A stretch of DNA of 64,000 bases from Bradysia coprophila (lineage: Eukaryota > Arthropoda > Insecta > Diptera > Sciaridae), in the NCBI RefSeq assembly GCF_014529535.1, contig NW_023503339.1, positions 248,001 to 312,000 of the forward strand. Direction: 5' to 3'. This document shows positions 12,483-23,463 of the stretch, in pieces. Each line of letters begins with the position of its first letter. Within the stretch, counting starts at the first letter, position 1. The position numbers and the translations under genes were made by a program. The notes beneath the pieces were generated by a model, which worked only from the letters and a program-made list of their open reading frames with translations, was not told the DNA's origin and did no database searches.

Positions 12483-13652
12483 CTGTGGTAGGATTATGGT
12501 AAAATGTTTATTCGTCACCAACTGATTAGTTGTATTCATGGAATGGAAATCCGTAAAATATTAACATATTTCAAGGAATATGAAGTGAATCAATTCAGAT
12601 TTTCACATTTTCGATACAGCGAAGTATATAAAGACTAACACTCAAAATTGTAATTGACTATCCCGAGGAAACATTAAATATGTGACAGAAACAAAAACTG
12701 GAAATCCAATTTTCCAGTCAGCCTTCAGAAGAAAAACGTGTATTTATCACGCTTCAATATTTATTTATATTCTTTGAAATATATCCTGTGTACAGGCACA
12801 GGCTAAGAGACAGAGTGTCACATATTACAACGCAAAGAAGAACTGCGAAGAAACTTTAACATTGGATATTTATTTTAGAGAATATTGTTTTCATTATTTG
12901 TGTACATTTCAAACAACTCATCTGACGAAATGATGTTGAAGAATGTATTCCTAAAAAAGGGGTTTCATATGTAACTTTAAGTAAGCTAAATAAAAGGGCC
13001 AAATTTGAATATAAATTGAAACAGATTTGTTTAAGAGCAATTATTCTTTTTAGCTCGAACTCAACCCGGTAGTAATTTGTTTTGTGAAGTTAATAGCTGG
13101 CTATACGTTTTCGAAAAAGACAACGTTTTCGTATTTAATTTCAAGTAAACACTGTACTTTATGCATTTAAATAGTTCTACAAATCGGGGATGATACATCA
13201 AAACTATAAACATTTTATTGAACATTACTGACAGCAATCGTGTTGTTATGTGTCTTTCCATGCCACTCTCTAGCAACGAAATATTAAAAAATTAGAATAG
13301 AAGGAAACAACAGCTTATGTTTTCTATGTATTTCACATGATAAACATAACGTAAGGACGTATCATATTATTTTCACATTTAGTTTTTATATGGATACTAG
13401 TGCTAAACCTGTCCTGAAATAGCAAATCTGAACTTTTCAGGTCAGTTTCTTCTAAAAAACCTGAGCCTGGTCTGAAAAAATCAATGAATGTACAAACCAG
13501 GTATGGTCTGTCAATACAAGCCGGAGGAAAAAGCGATTTCATATAAAAAAACTCACCTTTCAATGAAAATCATTGAGAGGTGAGATTTTTTTACATGAAA
13601 TCGCTATTTCCTCCGCTCCATACAAATTTTGACATTAGACAATACCTATAGA
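12483..13652. other. Non-coding; hairpin at 13528-13613
   Basis: Presumed 5' intron or flank of the CRF-BP homologue. A palindrome spans about 13528-13613, with arms GCGATTTCATATAAAAAAACTCACC and the near-inverse. Nothing else was recognised. Confidence 0.5.
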
Positions 13653-13855
13653 CACGGCAGAGTAAAATAAACCAGGCAGGAGCGGTTCATTTTCGAAACG
13701 TCAAATAAAGGACCTAATACACTGGATGAAAATTAACTCAAATGAACACTGACATAAATTGAAAAATTTTGTTCGCAAAAAATATAAGGCTACTAGATTA
13801 TTCCCTAGTCAAATCTGCGCTCCTGCCTGGTCAACTTTACTCGAGATCTGTCGTG
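13653..13855. mobile_element. MITE, 203 bp, CACGRCAGA ends (copy 1)
   Basis: The terminal inverted repeats begin CACGGCAGAGTAAA and, inverted, CACGACAGATCTCGAGTAAA, followed by a shared CCAGGCAGGAGCG subterminal block. Flanks are CTATAGA and CTATACT, compatible with a diverged 7-bp duplication. A related copy with an internal duplication is at 17781-18134. Non-coding. Confidence 0.8.
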
Positions 13856-16800
13856 CTATACTTTCATTTGAAAAAATGAGTTCTGATCAGGTCACTTGAA
13901 CCTGAACTAATGAATTTCAAGTTTCAGGTTATAAGGTTATAAGGTCGAATATATTAAATCAAGTTCAGGTCAAAATCAGGTAAAATTCAACTAAACACGT
14001 CTAAACTGATCTGTTGCGAGCGTTAGGGCGGCTTGAAGTATTACAGTTCCCTATTTGACATATAAAAATGTCATGTTGTTGCTAGAAGGTGCTATGATCT
14101 TTCTCGTCTCAATTTCTTTGATGAATACGTCAGATTCCGTTCGAAATTTCTAAAGGAAATTTAAAAAAGACAAAATTGGGTCTATTAGTAATTAGATTAA
14201 CTATTCCCGGCAAGTCAGTATCTTTTATTTAATTCATTTTGTTTTGCCATAAATATATCTTTGCAGGACATCTTATCCGAGAAAAATTGACATATGAACA
14301 GAGAACAAGTTTGACATCATGCTAACAAGCCTTTCTTTGCTATATTTTCGCAAAGTGTGTTTATTTGAGTTTATATCCAACAATAAAATGCTCATTAACA
14401 ATGGAACAGTAACACAGTCAACATAAAGAGGACAAAACTGTACAATGAAGAAACAAAAATCCGGATACAAATTATATGAGGTTTCATCATAACTGAGTGT
14501 ACCTACTGCAGTATACTGTGTATATTTGTAGAAGTGATTCCGAGATACCCTTTTTTCCATGTACGGGTCGGTTCAACAGAAAAAGGCAAGGTAATACATT
14601 GAAAATGAATTTTCTTTTACCTATTCTTCATAAAGATTTCCCAGTTTATTTGGGTTACTTTAAAAGGAAAACATTTATAATTTAATTTTTGTGACAAAGC
14701 CACAGGCAAATTGAAGACATAATAAATTTTTCGAATGCGAACGTAAAATATAATTTAAGTTAGGAGTGATGTTTCAGCAAAAAAAAACTAATTCAAGGAA
14801 AAAAAGGTGAATGACGACGATGATGATGAAAACTCATCATTATTACATCGGGCTGAGATGGTCATAGGGTGGCTTAAAAAATTTAATTACATGCTGGTCG
14901 TCCTTTAGATTAATTTTTGTCCAAGAAAAAAAAAGGGGAGAAAAAACCAATCGATTCAATATTTGTAAGTAATAAAAACTCTCATCTGAGTGGCATCGAG
15001 CGGCACAAGACTGTTATTGCACAAAAATCTTCGCGCTACGACTAATCCTGTGCTGTACAGGAAAAGTCGTGGAAAATTTTTACAACAAAGGGTGCGAAGC
15101 GATGAAAGAGAAGCATCAATTAATGGTGGAAATTAAACAGAGAGATAGAGTGTGTGGTGACATTGGAGTTTTTTATTTTACCAGGTATGACAGTGAAATG
15201 CACTCGTGAAATGAGTTTTATCGCTCATGTAAATGAAGTAATGACCTAGAGACTTTCATACAAAATAATAAAGCATAAATTTCCAGCAGTAACTATTTGA
15301 ATTTTTACTAATGAAACATTGATAAACAGAGTTGATGTTTTCCGTGTTACCCTTTCTGATTGAAATACTGTTAAGAGTTTTCCAATGCGCTATAGATATT
15401 CAAATGTAAATATGAAGACTGAAAAGTATGGTTTTTATTAAAAAAATAGTACACGAAAATTCGGTAGTTTCTTTAATGTGTAAATACTGTACACTACACT
15501 GTACAACCTCGACTTTGAAAAATGTAATATTGATTCATTGCAAAGTGTATTAATTTACATCAGCGTAATTAGTGGGAGCCCCCATTCATACACATGTGTG
15601 TGACGTGTAATGCGAATAAATAAATTCACGTAAAATGCGGATGATGAATTAATTAGCTCGTTTGCTAATTAGTTAAACTTGAAATCCTTTTAAGAAATGA
15701 CTTGAAAATTAAAATGACGCAAATTCAAATTTAAGTCAAAACATTTTATTGGATAAATTTTGTTTGCATAATATTTATGGGGGCCAACCGCTTTTCGGGA
15801 TTCTTTAGATGTGATGCTGTATGGATATAACACTGTAAAGTAATTATTTCTGAAAAGGATACAACAACCATGATGGAGTGTAAGACAATGATAAAATGTT
15901 TTCATAAATATGTGACAAGGGAGAGGGAGAGAAAATCGGTCTGAAATTTTATTATGCAATTTGTTGACCATCCCAATTTAAATTTGATTTGAATTCGGTG
16001 CCAAAAACCGAAAATGTTTACATATTTTTCTTTTTTTTTGTGACTTTTTTTCCATCTTCAGCTATATGCTATACGACAGACAACCAAGCTATCTTGAATC
16101 GAGTTAGAACATTATTATTGATATACAAATACATATTGGTTGCCGATTATGGTGAACAAACACTGAACCGATTTTATTTACGTTTCTAAAGTTGGAGCGA
16201 CGACATTAGTATTATAGAACTGGTTTGTTTTTGGTCTTCCAAGAAAAATTGGTTTATTGTATTATCATGGCATTGCTGGACACAATGGGTTTGTGTGCAT
16301 CACAAATTTTGTAGATAAATCATTCCAGTTTACAGACCAATCAGAAATGTTGAGCCTTTGTGGAACACGACCAAATTCTAACAAAAATTACATAAAAAAT
16401 TTCCACGGGCACATAACTGACGAAAAACATCGCTTTCTCAGTCTCACCTCTCAAATGGATCTGTCTCGTCGTAGGTCAATATACAGTCACATTTTACCCA
16501 CAGTGGGGTTGTATCATACAAATTGAGATAACGTACATTGCAAAGGGATGTTTGATGGAACTTTTCAACAGCCCATTGACGATAATTAAATTTTTGATTG
16601 TTATTGCCGACAAAGAACCTCGCGTAGAACAAAAGAAAACTTAGGTGGAATTTAATCATTGAGTGTCTTGTACATTGCTATGTTAATCCACCCACAGTTT
16701 ATTATCGTAATGCAATCACATCGAAAATTGTTGTTAGTGTCTGTTGATTTTCTTTTCACTTTGAGTGGATATACGGTCAAAATATAATGTCATTAGCTCA

Positions 16801-17780
16801 CCTGAATTGATAGTCTAATACAAATGCATGATCGATTCATAAATTTCATGGCAAGACAAGTCTTCCGAAGCGGTTGTGACACAATTCTCAGATTTTGTAT
16901 GGAGCTGAGGATAACGATTTTGATTTACTTGTGGTTTCCTATACACACTTCTCGGACAATGTGAGGTGAGATTCTCTGGAGCTATTTACCACTTGAAATT
17001 TGGACGAAGTATATTCAGCTGAATCTGAATCAGATGTCTTTCAAATTTTAGCCAAATTATGTTATCATAATAAGTCTGCATGCTATTTTTAGAAAATTTA
17101 CGACAGCAATTTTGTCTTTTTGTGCGTACCCAGCTAACATACAATATTGAAGTCGTAAATTTACTAAAATGCAATGCATGCAGACTTTTGATGATTATAT
17201 ATTTTGAACACAAACGAAATGCATTAAAAGAGCAAATAATCTTGTCATCTTGATATAAAAGTGTTTGCACAAAAGTGTCCACATAAAACAAGTTATAATA
17301 CATAATATAACGAGCCCTAAACAAATTTTTCGCAAAAGATTTTCATGTCACATTTTGAATAAATGTGATAGTCGTCGATCTAGAAAATTGTAATCAATTA
17401 CAAAACCCTTCGCAAAAGTTTGTACGAACCCCAATCACATGCAAAATTTATCCAAAAGAGAGAAAAAAATTGTCGAAAAGAAAAAAATTAAACCAAAAGT
17501 TCTACCAACAAAACTATGACCCAACCCCTTTGGGACCATTGTTGCAATATTTTCGACATAATTCAAAACATTTTCACAAAATTACTTATTTTCACATTAT
17601 TATTATTGCTTAGTCTCCATCAAGGTCTCCATATCGGTTCAAAATAAAGAGAAGAAGCTCAATATGCTTTAATTTTATCCTGATTACCCTTTTATATAAC
17701 TGTTTTACCGTTTTTGTTCATCTTGGATCTATACATTTAATCATCTCTTAGGCATTCCACTAAATCTACAGGTAATAGAC
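13856..17780. other. Non-coding, no gene recognised
   Basis: AT-rich stretch with short spurious frames. A 72-codon frame starting at 16659 on the minus strand begins with a signal-peptide-like segment and ends at a possible donor, but its phase does not fit the CRF-BP exon. I do not annotate it. Confidence 0.5.
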
Positions 17781-18134
17781 CACGACAGAGTAAAGTTAAC
17801 CAGGCAGGAGCGATGATTTGACCAGGGACCTGAATGATCTAGCAACCCTATATTTTTTGCGAACAAAATTTTCCAATTTATGTCAGTGTTCATTTGAGTT
17901 CATTTTCATCCAGTGTATTAGGTCCCTTATTTGACGTTTCGAAAATGAACCGCTCATGCCTGCGCTGATTTGACTTGGGACCTGATTAATCTAGTAGCCC
18001 TATATTTTTTGCGAACAAAATTTTCCAATTTATGTCAGTGTTCATTTGAGTTCATTTTCATCCAGTGTATTAGGTCCCTTATTTGACGTTTCGAAAATGA
18101 ACCGCTCCTGCCTTTTTTATTTTACTCTGCCGTG
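17781..18134. mobile_element. MITE, 354 bp, CACGRCAGA ends (copy 2, internally duplicated)
   Basis: Same termini as the 13653-13855 element. It is flanked by a perfect 7-bp duplication AATAGAC at 17774-17780 and 18135-18141. The interior of about 150 bp, including TTTTTTGCGAACAAAATTTT and the block CATTTTCATCCAGTGTATTA, is present twice in tandem, which explains the greater length. Confidence 0.85.
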
Positions 18135-18285
18135 AATAGACCCATTGCTTTTTGTACAGAAAAACGGAGTTCAGGAAGTTTGTTTATGATTTTCAAGATT
18201 GCAAAATAAACTTTCAGTTTTAATTTTTCATTATAAAAACTTGCAAATTTTGATAGTGATTCCTCAGTACAAGTAGCTGGAGGAA

Positions 18286-19034
18286 ATGGAGATTTTGAAA
18301 ATTATCATCGCAATTTTTGTCGCTCATGTAAGTGTCTAAAAGTGGAGTTCCCAAAATGAAATATTAATTCAATTTCAATCAATTGACGAATTCGTTTTTA
18401 CACTGGGCAACTTCATACTAATATCCAAAATATTATTATTCAGAATGTTTGTGCTACGGTTACTCCTAACAATTTCATCTACGAATCAGTGAAACTGGAA
18501 GATCCTTGTCCATACATTAGATACATAACAAACTACGACATGAATGGCGCTATTGGATGGTGGAATCGTGTCTACACAGAATCCAACAATTCTTTGTGTT
18601 TCGAAAATCAAGGGCAAACAATGTACGCAGCCCAATACGATAACACAACGATACAAATTTTGATTTGTTGTCAAAGTGTGGCTGATCCGAGTGTTGCTAT
18701 TTGTGGTCAAGATGTCGGCTCTGGGATTGCTACACCTGGACCCAGACCTGGCACGCTTTCATATCAGTTCCAAAATAAAGTGTATCCAATTTATGTGCTG
18801 TATACGGATTACTATAGTACTGGCCTTGCTTACGGTTGTAAACGGGGAACACAAAATGAACGGGACGAAATTGTGTTTGTTTTATCTCGCGGCTATAAAT
18901 TGGATGTAAAGGAGAATAAAGTTGCCGATATTTTGAAGACGATCGGCGTTCGATTGTCTTCGTTAATACCAATCAAGCAAGATGATAATATTCCTCATAC
19001 AGCGGGTCCAGTACAGAATCAAAGTAAAGTGTAA
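18286..19034 (+). CDS. Secreted lipocalin (apolipoprotein D-like), two exons
   Basis: Exon 1, 18286-18327, encodes MEILKIIIAIFVAH, a signal-peptide start. After a 116-bp GT-AG intron, exon 2 (18444-19034) completes 210 residues. The mature part has the lipocalin layout. GAIGWWNRVY is near the GxW strand region, then come cysteines in NNSLCF and LICCQS. The strand/cysteine block VLYTDYYSTGLAYGCKRG matches the family's TDY...Y..C element, and EIVFVLSRGYKLD fits the wIlSR-type segment before the C-terminal helix. Lipocalins carry small hydrophobic ligands such as pigments, pheromones or lipids; the ligand cannot be told. The retrotransposon described below begins only tens of bases after the stop, so the 3' UTR may be displaced or very short. 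Confidence 0.75.
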
Positions 19035-19235
19035 GAGGAAACAAAGAACAAATGTACCGAAATATCGAACCCTTTACTTTATTGATGAAATTGATCATAG
19101 ATTGTTTTTTGTGGACCACTTGTTGGGACAACGATAAAAAGAACTATGCTGAATTTCGAGAAACGTATGGGCCTCCACATAATGTAACAGGAATAAACTA
19201 TCTTAACATATTTAACACAAATTATTTAATTAATT

Positions 19236-20054
19236 CTATAAATTATTTTGTTGCAACGGTAGCGCATATACATTGAGAAACCTTATCACGAGATGAATCA
19301 CATTCAGTATCTCATCTCTGCTGCCCTTGAACCATTCTGTACCTCCTTTGACATCTTTTCGAGGACAATGATGCCCGTTGGCCGTTAACTGTTTGTGTAT
19401 CAAATTTTCCGCTAGCCGTCTCCACGATACTTTTTCCGAATGAACCTTAACATACTTCTCATGGTTGTCATGTCCAAGCACTTGAATTCTGCGGTCAGGC
19501 AAATTTTTAGTCATTCCAATTTTGAATGTGGATTGTTGTTTTACTGCAATGATGCTGTCGCTCTCATATGTGTACATATAAATGTAACCATCGCCTTCGT
19601 CTTTCGTTGGCCCCTCGAAAAATCGCCCCATTGCCGAATAGCAAAGGATATCTTTGTCGCCATCTTCAATTTTAATATCCTTCCAGTGTTTCGTAACTGA
19701 TTTATTAGCTGATTTCGTTTCAGTGATTTCTGTATCTTTTGTACAGGTTTTTGTTAGTATCAAATCTGGAGGTAATAGCGAAGAGCTGGTGTGAGATTTG
19801 CGGTTGTTGGCTGAATTTGTTTTTTTATTTGTAGACCGAGTAATTTCTTCCTTTATCGAAATAACGTTCTTATTTTCATCAGCTATAACTTCTCGTTTTA
19901 CTCCTGATGGTTCCCGATTGCTGACACGTATGTCCGTTTTCCCAATATTCGCAGCTTCGTTTGTTCTTTTACTCACATTTTTCGGGTATTTAACGGTATT
20001 AATTACTGATTGAGAACTGTTGGTAACAGCTTCACGGTTTACCACCGATGGCAT
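19236..20054 (-). CDS. T5orf172 (GIY-YIG-like) domain protein, third ORF of the retrotransposon
   Basis: 272 residues from the first ATG; the frame is open to 20108 (stop at 20109-20111). The first about 130 residues are polar and low-complexity. Residues about 155-262 match the T5orf172/MUG113 pattern: GDGYIYMYTYE, then FKIGMTKNLPDRRI (KIGxT then R), AENLIHKQL with a conserved Glu, and GGTEWF. This family resembles GIY-YIG nucleases and occurs in phages, large DNA viruses and fungi; its biochemical role is poorly known. A 30-residue segment around NIGKTD...NREPSGVKRE repeats imperfectly as NTGKSD...NRMPSVVNRE. The upstream copy begins before the ATG, which suggests that translation starts further upstream. 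It lies 52 nt (to the open frame) after the polymerase stop and in another frame. Whether it is an element gene or a neighbour is open. Confidence 0.7.
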   Translation of the reverse strand: MPSVVNREAVTNSSQSVINTVKYPKNVSKRTNEAANIGKTDIRVSNREPSGVKREVIADENKNVISIKEEITRSTNKKTNSANNRKSHTSSSLLPPDLILTKTCTKDTEITETKSANKSVTKHWKDIKIEDGDKDILCYSAMGRFFEGPTKDEGDGYIYMYTYESDSIIAVKQQSTFKIGMTKNLPDRRIQVLGHDNHEKYVKVHSEKVSWRRLAENLIHKQLTANGHHCPRKDVKGGTEWFKGSRDEILNVIHLVIRFLNVYALPLQQNNL

Positions 20055-20160
20055 ACGATTTATGGCAATTTTGTCCGATTTCCCAGTATTCCAAATTTTA
20101 TTGAATTTTTATAGTTTTATATTTTCAATAGCAAATAAATATATAATATACAATTATAAA

Positions 20161-23100
20161 TTATAAAATAAAATAAATCTCCTCCAAGTTGCGACCTGAC
20201 TCGAAAGTACCCATGATACTAGCCGCATTCCCCCTCTGAATAGCAATGCTAATATTTTGTTTAAAAAACTTCGTGGCACGTTTTTCACCAGTTGCAGCAA
20301 CGAGCAGGCGACCGAGCTCATCGGTGAACGATTTCGCTTCCTCACACCATGGCCCCAATGTTTCCACAGCGAAAGGCAATAAAATGATATTCTTTTCCTT
20401 GATAGCTTTGTAAAGATTCTGCTTTCTCAACGCTGCTTTTTCCGCTGCTCTACCAGCTTTGACCTTTGATATGTTGATATAGGATGCCGCTAAAGTGTCC
20501 ACGCATGTTGCGTCCCATGCCAGACAGGAACCTCGTTTCCATGGTATTAATGTTAATCCGTCTAAACGTTTTCCGTCATCTCTGAACAACCCGTCAGGCT
20601 CTAGTTTTGCAGGGACATTCGCTGAATGAAGTGTTCTATGAATTATATTATTTAACTCCCTGTGTTTTGCATATTTTCCAATGTTTTTCAAACAGCTAAG
20701 GCCATGAATTCCGGATTTCTCAACTAACTTTCCACATCTGGCACAAGTATGTTCATTGCACATATCAGCTCCCAATCGTAAGGCCATTGAAATTCTGAAC
20801 GTATTATCATCTAGCAATGTTCCGATATTCTTTGATGGGAGAACAGATAACCATAAACTTGATTCATATTCGCTGCTAGCTTTGAATAATGCATTCTGTT
20901 TATCTGTTTTGAACTGTAATGACGATATTATTCTTTTAGTGTTAATTTTGTCCCACTGATTTTGTGTGGCCATTGCATTTATAGGTACGATATTTTTCAT
21001 TGAATTCCAAATAGCGATTCCTTCCTCATAGAAAGCATCTTCCACAAGGTCAGAAGTTGTAACACTTAGTATCGAGTTGACCAAAGAAGAAGTTGATGTC
21101 ACAGATGAAAGGAATGCTGGAAGCACAATGTCAGCTATTTTGCGTATACCGATACCGCCCATATGACACGGCAGTGAGTAAACTGAAAGTTGATAATCGT
21201 TTAGTTTAATATTACAAATGGTCTCAATTGCTTTCTTCAAAGATAAGTCAATCTTGTTGATGATGTGTGGAAATTTCCATAATGGTGTTGTACGAAGAAA
21301 ATAAATAAGTTTTGGGATTCCGAAACAGTGTTTCAAAATGAAATAAGCCATATGAGATTTTAGAATTTTCAGGCGACTGAAAAGCAATTCCATCTCTGCT
21401 ATTTTCTTATCGAACACTGGCTCCACGGCTGCCATGGTCAATGGTGCACCAAGTAATGTAAGATCTTTCTCTCCAACAACTTTCATACCAGGAAAAAGCT
21501 CATTGATCGTTGTCATTCCAACTGTTGCCTCATCACTTAATTGGAATAACTCACACTTATAGAAATTAATGTTTATGCCCATTGTTTTGAACTTTTGTTG
21601 AATCATAATTAAATCGCTCTTAACTGTTTCTGCCTCACCAATCAAAGTTCCATCATCTAAGAACCAGATGTTCAATTCTGATTTGATTTCTTCTAATATT
21701 GGTTGAATTGCTAAGCTAAAGATCAATGGACCGGACGGATCACCTTGTTGGACACCGACTTCGGATGAGATTCTATAATCACCAAAAAACAACGTTGTTG
21801 GGGCGGCGTAACACTGATGAAAGAAACGATATAATCTTGGTGTCGATTTCAAAATTGCCTTTAAAAGATCATCTCGTTCTATCGCATTGAAAGCATTGCT
21901 CAGATCAACCTTCACCATGATTTTGTTCTTGCCTCGATTTTGAAACATGAATGACCTTACTGCATGGACAGCTGATTCTACACCACCTTTTATTGCGACA
22001 CCTACTTGTTTCGGGAATAAAATTGGTGATACATTACCAAATTCAGATCTACAAGCCATTTTTGAAGTCAAACGTCGAAATGTACAGCCAACAGCAATGG
22101 GCCTTACTCCGCCATCATCTTTTGTCAATGCGCACAGATTTGCTCCGTAAACAATCGATAATACGTCCTTATTAACATCACCTGAGAGCATCAAATTTGA
22201 TAGCTTTGTTATCGCTGATATGAGTTTCACACTCGCTTCTCCATTCGATTTACAAATCATGTCTTTTAGATGTTGTGGCGATAGACCATCGATACCAGAA
22301 GCGGATCCATTAGGAAAACTGAATATCGCTGAATAAACTTGCCTCTCCTCGACAACAACATATTCCAAATCATCATCGACCGGTGGTATATCGATATTTC
22401 TGCTTGGTAATGGATGTTTAGTCAGGAGGCGTTTGTACGTCTCTTCATTATCCTTAGCTAATTCATTAGAAGATGATAGCAATTTCACAGCTCCACGAAT
22501 ATCCCCGTCTGATATTTTAGATTCGACTCTATTTGACAGCAAATCTTGATTATTTGAAAATTTCCTGAACGATGGGTCTAATGTCTCTCTATTTATGTTA
22601 TTTTTTACAAGTTTCGTTAAATTCTTCTTATTATTTTCTGGTACTTGGAAAGCTTTAAAAGGAAAAAGTAATAAATCTTCCCACGATGACGAATCATTTA
22701 GCCGAACTGTATTCTCGATTATCCTTGTCAACTCGTAAGCCGCAGTCATTCGTGCGCCTTTTGGGATTCTCTTTAATATTCTTATGTTTCGTTTGTAATA
22801 ACTGATTTTATCTGACAAAGATTTAATATCGAAAGCTTTACCACTCTCAGTTTTCTCGAACATGATGCTATAATCTTCACTTTTGTGCTTTCGGACACAA
22901 TGGATCTTTAAACCTCCTTTTCGTTTGTACATTTTATTGTCTTTGCATAACATGCAAGGTACCGTATCGCTCTCGTTATCTTTTACTGATTGTGTATTAC
23001 CATCTGACTCTACAGAAAATTCAAAATTAGACTCATTTTCAATGTCATTTGTTACCGCAACATTGATAACATCATTAATGAGCGACTCAGTCAAACTTCC

Positions 23101-23412
23101 TTGATCATTTTTAGGTTTTTTATGACGTCGCATATGAATCTTCAATCCGTTGGCGTTTTTGGCTTTGAAACCACATTCATCACATGATAACGAACTTGTT
23201 TGCAATAACAATGATTTTGCTTGTTCTATTTCCTGACTATTGCATGTAGTACACACCCAATGCTTGTTTTTCCTCATTATATTCTCAAATTGTTCATCAG
23301 TCAGTGAAGCGCAATTCGGGTGAAACCAATGCAAGCAACGATCGCAAATAATCCACCGATCTGATGGGCTGGAATTCTTGCATATGCATTCTCTGCTCTC
23401 TGAATTGCCCAT
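20161..23412 (-). CDS. Retrotransposon polyprotein: PHD, C2H2, reverse transcriptase, restriction-like endonuclease
   Basis: 1083 residues, apparently intact. Residues 10-57 form a PHD finger (C-x-C, WIICDRCLHWFHPNC, WVCTTC). C2H2 fingers lie at 77-97 (CDECGFKAKNANGLKIHMRRH) and 153-176. The reverse transcriptase core spans about 425-660: GGVRPIAVG at 434-442, motif A KVDLSNAF at 501-508, motif B QQGDPSGPL at 555-563, motif C FLDD at 594-597. A CCHC knuckle follows at 890-907 (CARC, H, C). The endonuclease has RLDG at 949-952 and WDATC at 966-970, where the family's first motif is usually RPD. The role is target-primed reverse transcription of the element RNA. It begins MGNSESRECIC, 51 nt after the CCHC ORF. 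A decayed relative of the last about 180 residues is at 60826-61372. Confidence 0.93.
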   Translation of the reverse strand: MGNSESRECICKNSSPSDRWIICDRCLHWFHPNCASLTDEQFENIMRKNKHWVCTTCNSQEIEQAKSLLLQTSSLSCDECGFKAKNANGLKIHMRRHKKPKNDQGSLTESLINDVINVAVTNDIENESNFEFSVESDGNTQSVKDNESDTVPCMLCKDNKMYKRKGGLKIHCVRKHKSEDYSIMFEKTESGKAFDIKSLSDKISYYKRNIRILKRIPKGARMTAAYELTRIIENTVRLNDSSSWEDLLLFPFKAFQVPENNKKNLTKLVKNNINRETLDPSFRKFSNNQDLLSNRVESKISDGDIRGAVKLLSSSNELAKDNEETYKRLLTKHPLPSRNIDIPPVDDDLEYVVVEERQVYSAIFSFPNGSASGIDGLSPQHLKDMICKSNGEASVKLISAITKLSNLMLSGDVNKDVLSIVYGANLCALTKDDGGVRPIAVGCTFRRLTSKMACRSEFGNVSPILFPKQVGVAIKGGVESAVHAVRSFMFQNRGKNKIMVKVDLSNAFNAIERDDLLKAILKSTPRLYRFFHQCYAAPTTLFFGDYRISSEVGVQQGDPSGPLIFSLAIQPILEEIKSELNIWFLDDGTLIGEAETVKSDLIMIQQKFKTMGININFYKCELFQLSDEATVGMTTINELFPGMKVVGEKDLTLLGAPLTMAAVEPVFDKKIAEMELLFSRLKILKSHMAYFILKHCFGIPKLIYFLRTTPLWKFPHIINKIDLSLKKAIETICNIKLNDYQLSVYSLPCHMGGIGIRKIADIVLPAFLSSVTSTSSLVNSILSVTTSDLVEDAFYEEGIAIWNSMKNIVPINAMATQNQWDKINTKRIISSLQFKTDKQNALFKASSEYESSLWLSVLPSKNIGTLLDDNTFRISMALRLGADMCNEHTCARCGKLVEKSGIHGLSCLKNIGKYAKHRELNNIIHRTLHSANVPAKLEPDGLFRDDGKRLDGLTLIPWKRGSCLAWDATCVDTLAASYINISKVKAGRAAEKAALRKQNLYKAIKEKNIILLPFAVETLGPWCEEAKSFTDELGRLLVAATGEKRATKFFKQNISIAIQRGNAASIMGTFESGRNLEEIYFIL

Positions 23413-23463
23413 TTTTCATAGTTTCAGTAATAAAAATTAATGAAAATAAGAAAAATACAATTT

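Noticed and set aside
16444-16659. Minus-strand frame starting MIKFHLSFLLFYARFFVG and ending at a GTGAGA donor, as a first exon of the CRF-binding-protein gene
   Set aside because: The donor leaves two bases of a codon, whereas the first known CRF-BP exon needs one. No clear similarity to the family N-terminus was seen.
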